In this document: piece by piece, positions 1 through 12,578 of the stretch | Position numbering within the stretch: the stretch's first letter is position 1 | Layout of the letters: each line of letters starts with the position of its first letter | From: Joostella atrarenae | GTDB lineage: Bacteria; Bacteroidota; Bacteroidia; Flavobacteriales; Flavobacteriaceae | Reading direction: 5' to 3' | Assembly (NCBI RefSeq): GCF_021764745.1 | Contig: NZ_JAETXX010000008.1 | Span: 126,548-190,547 of the forward strand | Length of the DNA: 64,000 nt | Made by a program: the position numbers and the translations under genes | Notes under the pieces: generated by a model | Told to the model about the DNA's origin: nothing | Database searches by the model: none | Seen by the model: the letters and a program-made list of their open reading frames with translations, nothing else

Positions 1-1071
1 GTTATTAATTGGATGGCTTTTTATAAACTCAACAAACTCCATTTACACCTAACAGATGAGCCCGCATGGAGGTTGGAAATAAAAAAATATCCAAAACTGA
101 CATCTGTAGGAGGAACTGGAAATTACAACAATCCAGATGCACCTGCCAAATATTACACTCAAAAAGATATTAATGAGCTCGTTAATTATGCAAGTATCAG
201 ACAAATAGAAGTGATCCCAGAAATAGATATGCCTGGTCATGCTACCGCGGCAAATAGAGCATACCCCGAATACAGTGGTGGCGGGAGTGAAAAACATCCA
301 GAATTCACATTCAACCCTGGAAAAGAATCCACTTATGCTTTCCTCACAGATATTTTAAGAGAGACTAGTATTTTGTTTCCGGCACAAATGTTGCATCTTG
401 GAGGTGACGAAGTAAGCTTTGGAAGTGAAAAATGGAAAAGCAATACTGAGATCCAAAGTTTAGTGAAGAAAGAAAGCCTGACTAATCTAAAAGATATTGA
501 AAATTACTTTATGGAGAGGATGGCAGATTCTGTCTTTAAATTAAATTCTAAACTAATTGCTTGGGACGAATTAGCCGACAGTGATTTACCAAGAGACAAA
601 ACCATATTAATGTGGTGGAGACATGACAAGCCAGAACAGTTGAATAAATCTATAGATAATGGGTTTAAAACTATTGTATGTCCCCGTGTTCCATTTTACC
701 TTGATTTCATACAAGATGGGACTCATCAATCTGGAAGGAAATGGGCAGGAGAATATAGTACTCTAGAAAGAATCTATAATTTTAATATTAGTAAGTTAAT
801 CAACAATAAAGAAAATGAAAAAAATATCATAGGATTTCAAGGAAATTTATGGACAGAAACGATTACTAGTGACAAAAGACTAGAATTTATGATATTTCCT
901 AGAATTGCTGCGCTAGCCGAAACTGCGTGGACGGAAAATAGAAATGACTATCCCAATTTCCAGCAACGTCTTAAAACGCACCTTCCTGTTTATAAAACCG
1001 AAGAGATCTATTTCTTTGACCCTTTTAATCCTGATATAACACCAGAACCTTTATATAATAAAACCAAATAA
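1..1071 (+). CDS. GH20 beta-N-acetylhexosaminidase, C-terminal part (5' end outside window)
   Basis: Glycoside hydrolase family 20 enzyme that removes terminal beta-linked GlcNAc or GalNAc, probably in the periplasm. The frame is open from base 1, and the residues before the first ATG (VINW then MAFYKLNKLHLHLTDE) already belong to the conserved catalytic barrel, so the ATG at 13 is internal and the true start lies upstream. The family's Asp-Glu catalytic pair is seen in HLGGDEVSFG at bases 406-411; the Asp stabilises the oxazolinium intermediate and the Glu is the acid. PGHATAANRAYPEY and the Trp-rich MWWRHDKP and NLWTET segments also fit the family. The sulfatase that follows starts 4 bases after the stop, so they are co-transcribed. 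Family call is firm; linkage preference is not readable. Confidence 0.93.
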   Translation, partial: VINWMAFYKLNKLHLHLTDEPAWRLEIKKYPKLTSVGGTGNYNNPDAPAKYYTQKDINELVNYASIRQIEVIPEIDMPGHATAANRAYPEYSGGGSEKHPEFTFNPGKESTYAFLTDILRETSILFPAQMLHLGGDEVSFGSEKWKSNTEIQSLVKKESLTNLKDIENYFMERMADSVFKLNSKLIAWDELADSDLPRDKTILMWWRHDKPEQLNKSIDNGFKTIVCPRVPFYLDFIQDGTHQSGRKWAGEYSTLERIYNFNISKLINNKENEKNIIGFQGNLWTETITSDKRLEFMIFPRIAALAETAWTENRNDYPNFQQRLKTHLPVYKTEEIYFFDPFNPDITPEPLYNKTK

Positions 1072-1075
1072 CAAA

Positions 1076-2470
1076 ATGAATCTAAAAAAAGCATGGCCGC
1101 AAAGCCTATTACTAGCATTATTTGTTTCCATAACATATTTTGGAAATGCGCAGTCACCCAACGTGGTCTTAATCTTAGCCGATGATTTAGGCTATAACGA
1201 CGTAAGTTTTAATGGCTCTAAAGAAATACCTACACCCAATATAGATAAAATTGCAGAACAAGGTGTAAGATTTACAAATGCATATGTAAGTTATGCTGTA
1301 TGTGGACCAAGCAGAGCAGGATTAATTACGGGGAGGTTTCAAGACAGATTTGGATTTGGACTGAACCCTTTATACGCTCCAAAAGACCCTCAAATGGGCT
1401 TACCATTATCTGAGGAAACATTAGCATCTGCGTTACTTAAAGCCGATTATAAGTCTGCAGCATTAGGTAAGTGGCATTTAGGAGCTCATGAGTCTTTACA
1501 TCCTTTAAAAAGAGGGTTTACAGACTTTTACGGATTCTTAACAGGTGGGCATTTTTATTTCCCTGAAGATCTAACTATTCAAGATCAAAAAGGTGTAAAA
1601 AGTCAATACGATGCTTATCGTGAAAAAATATTAAGAAACTATGAGCGTGTTGAAGAAACAGAGTATTTAACTGACGGCTTATCTAGAGAAGCTGTTAATT
1701 ATATAGAGAAATATAAAGACGATCCATTTTTTATATACTTAGCTTACAACGCTCCACATACGCCAATGCAGGCTACAGAAAAATATTTAAGTCGTTTTGG
1801 CCATATAGAGGATAAAAAAAGAAGAACCTATGCTGCTATGGTAAGTGCTGTAGATGATGGGGTAGGAAGAGTTTTAGACAAATTAGAAGAGTTAGGTTTA
1901 GACGAAAATACTATAGTTATTTTCTTATCAGATAACGGTGGACCTGAGCCTCATAACGGATCGGACAACGGTGCTCTAAAAGGAGGTAAGGGAGAATTAT
2001 ACGAAGGAGGTATTCGTGTGCCATTTGCCATGAAATGGCCTAAAGAAATACCTCAAGGTATTGTTTATGAAAAACCTATTATCTCTCTTGATATTTTCTC
2101 TACAGTAGTTGAGCAATCAAATATCAAAACAAAAAATAAGTTAGATGGGATAAATCTTATTCCATACTTAAAAGGAGAAAAAGAAGCTGAAGAGCGTGTA
2201 TTTTTCTGGAGACAAACAAAAAAAGAACGTAGTGCTGTTAGATTTGGTGATTACAAGTATCTGAATCTTGAAAAAAGCAATGAGAAAATGCTGTTTGATG
2301 TAAACAAAGATATCAGTGAAACTACAAACTTAAAAGATTCCAAAGCGAATATATATAAGGAGCTTGAAGAGAAATACAATACTTTAAACAAAGAAATGAA
2401 AGATCCTGTTTTTATGGGATTAACTGATGGTAAAGAGTATAATGCCCTTCACCCAGATAGATTCGAATAA
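1076..2470 (+). CDS. Secreted sulfatase (S1 family, formylglycine type)
   Basis: Arylsulfatase-family enzyme that hydrolyses sulfate esters from a glycan. It starts with a Sec signal peptide (hydrophobic LLLALFVSIT, cleavage near FGNAQ). The metal-binding Asp pair is in ILADDLGYND (residues 36-37), and the maturation motif CGPSR has Cys76, expected to become formylglycine. Further family marks are GKWHLG, APHTPMQ and SDNGGPEPH. At 464 aa it has the usual length. It lies 4 bases after the GH20 gene and is followed by a terminator, so the two form a + strand operon converging on the rest of the locus. The sulfate position it attacks cannot be told from sequence alone. Confidence 0.93.
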   Translation: MNLKKAWPQSLLLALFVSITYFGNAQSPNVVLILADDLGYNDVSFNGSKEIPTPNIDKIAEQGVRFTNAYVSYAVCGPSRAGLITGRFQDRFGFGLNPLYAPKDPQMGLPLSEETLASALLKADYKSAALGKWHLGAHESLHPLKRGFTDFYGFLTGGHFYFPEDLTIQDQKGVKSQYDAYREKILRNYERVEETEYLTDGLSREAVNYIEKYKDDPFFIYLAYNAPHTPMQATEKYLSRFGHIEDKKRRTYAAMVSAVDDGVGRVLDKLEELGLDENTIVIFLSDNGGPEPHNGSDNGALKGGKGELYEGGIRVPFAMKWPKEIPQGIVYEKPIISLDIFSTVVEQSNIKTKNKLDGINLIPYLKGEKEAEERVFFWRQTKKERSAVRFGDYKYLNLEKSNEKMLFDVNKDISETTNLKDSKANIYKELEEKYNTLNKEMKDPVFMGLTDGKEYNALHPDRFE

Positions 2471-2499
2471 AAAATTAACCAACACCATTACATTTAAAA

Positions 2500-2534
2500 A
2501 AGGGTAGCATTTATGATAATTGCTACCTTTTTTT
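2500..2534 (+). terminator. Rho-independent terminator after the GH20-sulfatase operon
   Basis: Stem GGTAGCA (2503-2509) pairs with TGCTACC (2521-2527) around an 11-base loop and is followed by a T run. It lies about 30 bases past the sulfatase stop. Bases 2535-2734 hold nothing I recognise. Confidence 0.7.
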
Positions 2535-2728
2535 ATTTCATATCTTTCAAACTTAGTTGAGATATAGTTCTGATATATTTATAGGACAAAGCAAACCATA
2601 GCATTATCACCTAATAAAGAATGACACACTCATACAGCTAAATCAACTCACAACAGAAAAAGAGCTAGGTAACATATTTATCCAATATAATAGGTCAAAT
2701 ATTCTTAATAAAAGCAAATCGATGACAT

Positions 2729-2760
2729 AAAAAAAGCGAATGGAAATTAATCCATTCGCT
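2729..2760 (-). terminator. Rho-independent terminator after the GH109-type gene
   Basis: A 10-bp stem (2735-2744 with 2751-2760, AGCGAATGGA) surrounds a 6-base loop. Read on the - strand it is followed by seven T, so it ends the - strand transcript coming from the GH109-type gene. Confidence 0.75.
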
Positions 2761-2787
2761 TCACATAAACTAACTAAAAAAGAGCTG

Positions 2788-4152
2788 TTACTTAACTCTA
2801 TATTCTTCTTTCATCCAGTCATAAGGTTTTCTAGCAATCCATTGCCCTCTTGTGAAGTCTGGAAAGTCTTGAGGCTCTCCATTATTAGCAATAGAAGCTT
2901 CAGAAAGTGGCGTAATAGCGCTCCAAGCAGCAGCATCATATGCGTCCATTGGAGGGGCTACATTGTCTATTGCAGATTCAACAAAAGCTTTCATAACGAA
3001 ATAATCCATTCCACCATGTCCAGCTCCAGTTGCTATTTTACCATATTTTTTCCAAATTGGGTGATCATATTTTTCAAGCCATTCTTGAGCATCATCCCAT
3101 TTATGCGGCTTAGATTCACCCTCTACATAAATTCTACTTCCGTCTACTTCCCACAATCCTTGAACTCCTTGAACTCTAAATCCTAGAGAGTAAGGTCTTG
3201 GAGAGTTTGTATCATGGGTAATTATGATAGTTTCTCCATTTGCAGTCTCAACAGTAGAAGTAATTATATCTCCTTGTTTGAATTTTACTTTTGCATTTGG
3301 GTGATTTTCTCCCCCGTTATCAACAACATATTTATGTAAACCACGAACTTTTGTTGCATGCGAAGTAATTGTTACAAATCTATTTCCGCGATTAATATCA
3401 CTCATTGCAGCAATTGGCCCTACACCATGAGTTGGGTATGTATCTCCATTTCTTAAAACAGAATGTTGTGTTCTCCATTTTGCTTCTGAAAGTGCCTTTT
3501 CTCCGAACTCAACTCCTCCACCATAAGGCTGCTGCCCATTATTAAATTTAACCGCTCTTAAATCATGCTGATATCCACATCTAAAATGTAGAAGCTCACC
3601 AAATACGTTTTGCTTAACCATATTTAAAACAGCTAAAACATCACGACGATAATTTACGTTTTCAAGAATCATTAAATGAGAACCTGTTTGCTCAGAAGTA
3701 TTAACTAAATCCCAGCACTCCTCTATTGTTTGTGCTGCAGAAACTTCAAGTCCAGTATATTTACCAGCCTTCATAGAATCTACTGCCATCTTTGTATGCC
3801 AAAGCCAAGGTGTAGCGATAATTACTGCATCAATATCTTCTAATTGAAGCATATTACGATAATCGTAATCATCCTTTCCAAATATCTGAGGTTTCTTTTG
3901 TCCTGCCTCGGTTATTTTTTTTGTTGCTATATCTATTCTATTTTGATCTAGATCACAGATAGCCACAACTTCTACATCGTCTCTTTGAAGTGCATTATTT
4001 AAATGATTGGTACCTCTTAGTCCAACACCTATAAATGCTAATTTTAATTTCTCATTTTTGCTAGAAGCGTATCCAAAAGATAGGTTAGGAGCAAGAGAAA
4101 TACCAGCGCCAACAACAGCTGATTTTCTTATAAAATCTCTTCTTGAATTCAT
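2788..4152 (-). CDS. GH109-type NAD-dependent glycosidase (Gfo/Idh/MocA fold), Tat-exported
   Basis: Member of the Gfo/Idh/MocA fold closest in motif pattern to glycoside hydrolase family 109, whose characterised members are NAD-dependent alpha-N-acetylgalactosaminidases. The N-terminus has a twin-arginine signal (NSRRDFIRKSAVVGAG), so it is exported folded, probably with cofactor bound. The Rossmann segment LAFIGVGLRGTNHL follows. Family-like blocks include GKYTGLEVSAAQTIEECW, GYQHDLR, YGGGVEFGEKA, YPTHGVGP and GAGHGGMDYF. Its 454 aa is the usual length. It has its own terminator and sits 178 bases downstream of the GH2 gene. An oxidoreductase of the same fold is the alternative, but the glycan-locus context favours glycosidase. 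Confidence 0.85.
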   Translation of the reverse strand: MNSRRDFIRKSAVVGAGISLAPNLSFGYASSKNEKLKLAFIGVGLRGTNHLNNALQRDDVEVVAICDLDQNRIDIATKKITEAGQKKPQIFGKDDYDYRNMLQLEDIDAVIIATPWLWHTKMAVDSMKAGKYTGLEVSAAQTIEECWDLVNTSEQTGSHLMILENVNYRRDVLAVLNMVKQNVFGELLHFRCGYQHDLRAVKFNNGQQPYGGGVEFGEKALSEAKWRTQHSVLRNGDTYPTHGVGPIAAMSDINRGNRFVTITSHATKVRGLHKYVVDNGGENHPNAKVKFKQGDIITSTVETANGETIIITHDTNSPRPYSLGFRVQGVQGLWEVDGSRIYVEGESKPHKWDDAQEWLEKYDHPIWKKYGKIATGAGHGGMDYFVMKAFVESAIDNVAPPMDAYDAAAWSAITPLSEASIANNGEPQDFPDFTRGQWIARKPYDWMKEEYRVK

Positions 4153-4330
4153 AATTTATGTTTTATAATATCACTTTACTTTTCTGAAGATTTGTTACTT
4201 TTTAAAATGAAGCTATTAGTAAATAATTTACTTTCATTTTACTTCGACAATATAGATAATAACTTTCAAAAAAGAAAATAATTAACGTATTTTTAGATTG
4301 AAGGTAAAAATATTCAGTAATTAAAAATAT

Positions 4331-7702
<3,372 letters not shown>

Positions 7703-7753
7703 TTATATTTATCTTAAAATTTTAGTAGTTATTTATATTTCTATTATTGAATA

Positions 7754-9169
7754 TTAAAAAGAAAAGACCGGATTTGGAGTATGTGAAACTTTCATTAAAG
7801 AATCTAACTCTTTTACTATAAGCGGATTTTCTAAAGCAATATTATTACTTTCTGAAGGGTCGTCTTTTAAATTGTACAATTCTAAAGGAGCGTTTCTATC
7901 TTTCTTTACTTTTAAACGAATTGCCTTCCAATTGTCTTTTAATATTGCTTGCTTACCACCGCCTTCATAAAACTCCCAATACAAATAATCATGAGATTGC
8001 TGACTTTCCTTCCCTAATAATTCATCTTCAAAAGAAATTCCATTGGTATCTATTTTTTTATCACTTCCGGCAAGTGATGCAAAAGTTGGCAACAAATCCC
8101 AAAATGCAGCCACATGATCACTTGTTTGATTTTCTTTAATCGTTCCAGGCCATGATACTATAAAAGGTTCTTTAATCCCCCCTTCGTATAAGTCTCTCTT
8201 AACTCCCCTATGCGCTCCACTACTCTTAAAAAAGTTTACATCTTTAATAGTTCTTCCTCCTTCTATGTGTGTTCCATTATCGCTTGTAAAAACCACTAAA
8301 GTGTTTTCATCATAACCCTTTTCTTTTAACACCTTCACAACCTTTCCTACGTAATCATCTATACTACTAACCATTGCAGCATAAGCAGCCTTTGGATATT
8401 TCTGCTCTCCATAGTGTCTTCCTGCTGGCCATGCTTTTTCAGGAGCAAAAACACTATTTCCATCTCCATCTAAATACATATCTATATACTTTTGTGGTGC
8501 TACCAACTCAGCATGTGGCAATGTAAAAGAAAGGTATAAGAAAAATGGTTTATCTTCAGGTTGATCCTTAATAAAACTAACCGCTTTATCAGTAAAAATT
8601 TCATTTCCAAAACTTCCATCTGGAGTCTTTATTTTTATCGGTTTCTTATCTTTAAGTGTCCAAAGTGAATCTGGCTTTTGAAAATGTGCTTCCACATGAT
8701 GGAGATGTCCTGTAAAGTAATCCCATCCTTTTTTTTCTGGAGATCCTGGAGTTCCTGCTACACCTAGCCCCCATTTCCCAAACATTGCAGTTGTGTACCC
8801 CTGCTCTTTTAACAACTGAGATATAACAAAATCTTCTTCTCTTAATGGAATTTCTCCATTTCCCCTAATATGACCTATTCCAGTGTTCTGTCCCGTCATA
8901 AGGCTAGCTCTTGAAGGAGCACACACTGTACTACCAGCATAGAAATTAGTAAATTTAATTCCCTGAGATGCTAACCTATCAATGTTTGGAGTTTTTATAT
9001 ATTCTTGCCCATAACATCCTAAATCTCCAACTCCCATATCGTCTGCTATAATGAAAACAATATTTGGGGAGTTTTTCTGAACAGATTCTACATTTGCTGT
9101 TTCCTCTTTACAAGAGAAAAAGATGCTCAATAAGCAAGAAATCAATACCATATTATAACTAATATTCAT
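7754..9169 (-). CDS. Lipoprotein sulfatase (S1 family)
   Basis: Formylglycine-type sulfatase of 471 aa, anchored as a lipoprotein: the signal ends in a lipobox with Cys20 (SIFFSCKEE). Catalytic marks are IIADDMGVGD, the CAPSR maturation motif at Cys83, FGKWGLG, LPHAEL and TSDNGTHIEGG. The tail YNLKDDPSESNNIA is typical of the family. It sits between a second lipoprotein sulfatase upstream (42-base gap) and the GH2 gene downstream (54-base gap), so it probably acts on the same glycan at the cell surface or periplasm. Regiospecificity is not readable. Confidence 0.92.
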   Translation of the reverse strand: MNISYNMVLISCLLSIFFSCKEETANVESVQKNSPNIVFIIADDMGVGDLGCYGQEYIKTPNIDRLASQGIKFTNFYAGSTVCAPSRASLMTGQNTGIGHIRGNGEIPLREEDFVISQLLKEQGYTTAMFGKWGLGVAGTPGSPEKKGWDYFTGHLHHVEAHFQKPDSLWTLKDKKPIKIKTPDGSFGNEIFTDKAVSFIKDQPEDKPFFLYLSFTLPHAELVAPQKYIDMYLDGDGNSVFAPEKAWPAGRHYGEQKYPKAAYAAMVSSIDDYVGKVVKVLKEKGYDENTLVVFTSDNGTHIEGGRTIKDVNFFKSSGAHRGVKRDLYEGGIKEPFIVSWPGTIKENQTSDHVAAFWDLLPTFASLAGSDKKIDTNGISFEDELLGKESQQSHDYLYWEFYEGGGKQAILKDNWKAIRLKVKKDRNAPLELYNLKDDPSESNNIALENPLIVKELDSLMKVSHTPNPVFSF

Positions 9170-9211
9170 ACTTTTTATATTTTAACTTGTACTAAAATTA
9201 TTTAAAAGCTA

Positions 9212-10801
9212 CTAACTAGAGATTCCTGTATTAAATGCATTATCCCTAGTAAGCTGTAATTTGAATCTTTCAAATTCGGATTCTGAATGTTCCATTTTAT
9301 ATATTTCAAAAGCCTTTTTTATTATTTCTGGAGACTCATTTGCTACATCATTTTCTTCTTTAGGATCATTATCCAAATTATATACTGATACAGTAGAAGT
9401 CTTTTTATTATTTTTTAAATCCTTCCAAATAACTTTCCAATCTCCCATTCTGATAGCCACTTGACCACCATATTCTGGAAATTCCCAATACAGAAAAGAA
9501 TGTTTTTCTTGAGTTTCTTCTTGAAGAAGAGTTGGTAAAAAACTAACTCCATCCGTTTTTGGAGATTCATTAAAACCAACAATATCGTTCATTGTGTCAA
9601 AGACATCATACTGCACCGAGACATGATCTGAAGCACTTCCTTTTGCAATTCTATTTGGCCAACTAGCAATCATAGGAATTCTAACTCCACCTTCAAAAAC
9701 AAATCCTTTGCCTCTTCCATAACTACCGTCAAATGGTTTCGCACTATCAAACCACTCGGTATCTGTTCCTCCGTTATAAGTTGGTCCATTGTCAGATGTA
9801 AAAACTATCAAGGTATTATCATATAACCCTTCTTTCTTTAGCTGATCTATTAGCTTTCCTACGTTACTGTCTAAATAAGAAATCATTGCTGCATATGTAG
9901 CTCTAGGATTTCTATTTGGATAATAGCCTTTGCCCCCTACATAAGGAGCTTCATCTCCAAATTTTTCAATATAATAATCCACCCATTCTTTAGGAGCTTG
10001 TAATGGCATATGCGGTAAAGGTGTTGCCCAATAAACAAAAAACGGATTTTCTTTATTACGATCTATGAATGATGTTAAAGCATCGAACATTAGATCTGGA
10101 GCATACTCATTTAACGAGTAATCTTCATAACTGCTAACTACAAGAGGATCAGCATCCTTATTAAGTTTTCTACTAGGAACAATAGTATCATTATTTAAAT
10201 GCACTCTATGCTCATTTTCATACAAATGAAGCGGATAATAGGTATGTGCCTGTCGCTGACAATTGTATCCATAAAATTCATCAAAACCCATTCTTGTTGG
10301 AATGGAATGTGTATGAGGAGCTCCAAGCCCCCATTTTCCATAAATAGCAGTTTTATAACCTTTCTCTTGAAGCTTCATGGGAAAGGTAATCGTATTTTCC
10401 TCCATGGGACGCTGCCCTTCTAGGGTAGAATCCTTTGCCATTGCTAGATAGTTCAAAACATCCCCTCTACTTGACCATGGATCATTACCCCTAATATAAG
10501 CATGCCCAGAGTGTAAACCCGTCATTAGCATATATCTGGAAGGTGCACATACAGGAGCACTAGAGTAATGCTGAGTAAAAAGCATTCCTTGTTTAGCTAA
10601 TGCATCTATATTTGATGTTTCGATTTTTGTCTGCCCATAAGCGCCAACATCCCCATACCCTAAATCATCTGCAAGTATGTATATAATATTAGGGCTACTT
10701 GTTTTTGAAACAGAAGCTACTTCCTTTTTACATGATGCAAAAAGAATTAAAAAGAAGAATACACTTACAACTTTAGAAAAAATAAATCGCTTGCTTTTCA
10801 T
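9212..10801 (-). CDS. Lipoprotein sulfatase (S1 family), longer form
   Basis: Formylglycine-type sulfatase of 529 aa. The signal peptide ends in a lipobox with Cys24 (ILFASCKKE). Metal-binding ILADDLGYGD, maturation motif CAPSR with Cys85, YGKWGLG, LPHMPL and TSDNGPTYNGG are present. It is about 60 residues longer than its downstream neighbour, largely through an insertion around residues 110-130 and a longer middle section (about 180-250) with FYGYNCQRQAH, which suggests a different substrate pocket. The gene starts 4 bases after the stop of the upstream sulfatase, so the two are certainly co-transcribed. Confidence 0.92.
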   Translation of the reverse strand: MKSKRFIFSKVVSVFFFLILFASCKKEVASVSKTSSPNIIYILADDLGYGDVGAYGQTKIETSNIDALAKQGMLFTQHYSSAPVCAPSRYMLMTGLHSGHAYIRGNDPWSSRGDVLNYLAMAKDSTLEGQRPMEENTITFPMKLQEKGYKTAIYGKWGLGAPHTHSIPTRMGFDEFYGYNCQRQAHTYYPLHLYENEHRVHLNNDTIVPSRKLNKDADPLVVSSYEDYSLNEYAPDLMFDALTSFIDRNKENPFFVYWATPLPHMPLQAPKEWVDYYIEKFGDEAPYVGGKGYYPNRNPRATYAAMISYLDSNVGKLIDQLKKEGLYDNTLIVFTSDNGPTYNGGTDTEWFDSAKPFDGSYGRGKGFVFEGGVRIPMIASWPNRIAKGSASDHVSVQYDVFDTMNDIVGFNESPKTDGVSFLPTLLQEETQEKHSFLYWEFPEYGGQVAIRMGDWKVIWKDLKNNKKTSTVSVYNLDNDPKEENDVANESPEIIKKAFEIYKMEHSESEFERFKLQLTRDNAFNTGISS

Positions 10802-10805
10802 AAAA

Positions 10806-12221
10806 TTAATTATCAGGTTGAAGTATTGGATAATCTGTGTCGTACTGATCTAATTGAATTTTTTTCCACATCGCGTTTTCCAAGAATAGTGGATGTGGCA
10901 ACCTTACTTCCCAATTACCTAATTTCTTAAGCATTCTTTCTGCAATATCTAAATTCTCTAACACAACATTATGTTCCTCTGAAACATCTTCAGTTAGATT
11001 GAAGAGCATTGGTAACCTATCTGGGATTCTAATTAACTTCCAGTTATCTTCTTTGATAGCTGCACTTATAGTAAACTTCCACATTAATGTCTTGTGCAAT
11101 GCTTCATCTTCACCACCTTCTAAGATAGGCATTAAGCTTTCACCCGTAAAAGAGCTATCACTTTCTAACCTTTTTTTATCACCCTTAGCAATATTAATAA
11201 ATGTTGGTGCTATATCTAGAGACGATATCGATTGTTCAATTTTTCTCCCTTCAGGAAGTCTTCCTTTCCAATTTACTATAAAAGGAATATGAATTCCTCC
11301 CTCTAAAAGAGTTCCTTTCTTCCCATTATAAGGAGCATTTATAGACCCATTAGTCTTAACAGGACCTCCATTGTCGCTTATAAATACAATGACTGTATTC
11401 TCAGCAAGTTTTTCTTCTTCTATGGACTTTACTATTTTTCCAACGTTTAAATCCAATCGGTGCACCATTGCAGCATAAGTTCTCCTCTTTTCATTCTGAA
11501 TATGCTTATACACCTCCAAATCTTCTTTAAGCGCTTGCATTGGTGTATGCGGAGCATTAAACGACGCATACAAAAAGAAACTTTCATTTTTGTGCCTTCT
11601 TATGAAATCAACACACTCGTCACCTTTATCATCTGTAATATAAGTAATCTTTTGTGGTGTCTTGTAGTTACATTCTATCGTTGCATTTCCATTTTTATCT
11701 ACTCCCGAAAAATAATCATGACTTCCTCCTCTATACCCCCAAAACTCATCAAAACCTCTATTTGTAGGATAAAACTGCTCTTCGTACCCTAGATGCCATT
11801 TTCCTATGAGTCCCGTAACGTAGCCATATTCTTTCAAGTGATTTGCAATAGTTTTTTGCTCTACTGGAAGTCCTCTATATTCAGGATCGAAGCCAGGTTG
11901 ATTTCCTCCTAAATTATTATCATAGCCAAATGAAACCTGATTAATACCAGTCAAAAAACCTGCTCTTGAAGGACTGCAAACAGGAGCAGAGACATAAGCA
12001 TTACTAAAAAACACTCCTGTCTCGGCAAGCTCATCTATATTTGGAGTTTTTATCTGCTTACTACCTGTAAAACTTAAATCTCCATAACCTAAATCATCTG
12101 CTACAATAAGGATAAAATTTGTTTTACTGTTAGTACCACCTTCTCTTTGAACAACATTCTCCTGAGAATTAAGCAAAGCTGAAGTCAATAATAACACACA
12201 TAAAACCAAACTTTTTTTCAT
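10806..12221 (-). CDS. Secreted sulfatase (S1 family), first gene of the - strand enzyme operon
   Basis: Formylglycine-type sulfatase of 471 aa with a Sec signal peptide (LVLCVLLLTSALLNSQ), not a lipobox, so probably free in the periplasm. Marks: IVADDLGYGD, maturation motif CSPSR at Cys82, GKWHLGYEEQ, NAPHTPMQALKE, SDNGGPVKTNG. In these blocks it resembles the sulfatase at 1076-2470 more than its two operon neighbours. It is the promoter-proximal gene of a run of three sulfatases and the GH2 gene. Confidence 0.92.
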   Translation of the reverse strand: MKKSLVLCVLLLTSALLNSQENVVQREGGTNSKTNFILIVADDLGYGDLSFTGSKQIKTPNIDELAETGVFFSNAYVSAPVCSPSRAGFLTGINQVSFGYDNNLGGNQPGFDPEYRGLPVEQKTIANHLKEYGYVTGLIGKWHLGYEEQFYPTNRGFDEFWGYRGGSHDYFSGVDKNGNATIECNYKTPQKITYITDDKGDECVDFIRRHKNESFFLYASFNAPHTPMQALKEDLEVYKHIQNEKRRTYAAMVHRLDLNVGKIVKSIEEEKLAENTVIVFISDNGGPVKTNGSINAPYNGKKGTLLEGGIHIPFIVNWKGRLPEGRKIEQSISSLDIAPTFINIAKGDKKRLESDSSFTGESLMPILEGGEDEALHKTLMWKFTISAAIKEDNWKLIRIPDRLPMLFNLTEDVSEEHNVVLENLDIAERMLKKLGNWEVRLPHPLFLENAMWKKIQLDQYDTDYPILQPDN

Positions 12222-12503
12222 CTTAAATAATTATCTAAATTAACTGTTTCCATTAAAAACATAAAAATCAATACACATCAGCTTTAAGCAAAAATGATTT
12301 GTCCAAATAAAAACCTGACTACCAATCCGTTTTAACACTATCAAGTCATTAAACCCTAATGATAGTAAAAATACCAAATAAATAACAACAAGCAAATTTT
12401 GATGTGTTATTTATTTTCGTTTCATTTCATTTAATGTTTCATTTTGAAAAATATTTACTTCTGCAAGTTAACCAATGTCAACGAACCTAATTTACAAACA
12501 AAA
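12222..12503. other. Intergenic leader of the sulfatase/GH2 operon, no gene seen
   Basis: AT-rich region between the SusCD terminator and the first sulfatase. It should hold the promoter of the enzyme operon, but I found no exact TAnnTTTG box on the - strand and no convincing ORF. Confidence 0.5.
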
Positions 12504-12531
12504 AATCCTGCAAGTTTAACCTTACAGGATT
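12498..12531 (-). terminator. Rho-independent terminator after SusC/SusD pair 1
   Basis: On the - strand an 11-base-pair stem with one G-T pair (AATCCTGTAAG with CTTGCAGGATT) closes a 6-base loop and is followed by a T run. It lies about 50 bases past the SusD stop, so transport genes and enzyme genes are separate transcripts. Confidence 0.8.
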
Positions 12532-12578
12532 AATGCTATTTATTAAAATTTTAATTAGCTTTTATAGGATTACTTTTC

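Noticed and set aside
13-15. ATG at 13 as the true start of the GH20 gene
   Set aside because: The frame stays open to base 1 and the residues upstream belong to the conserved barrel, so the gene is cut by the window edge.
2740-3186. 148-aa + strand ORF opposite the GH109-type gene
   Set aside because: It is a shadow of a confidently identified gene on the other strand and shows no family motif. The same holds for the other antisense ORFs under the SusC, SusD, GH2 and sulfatase genes.
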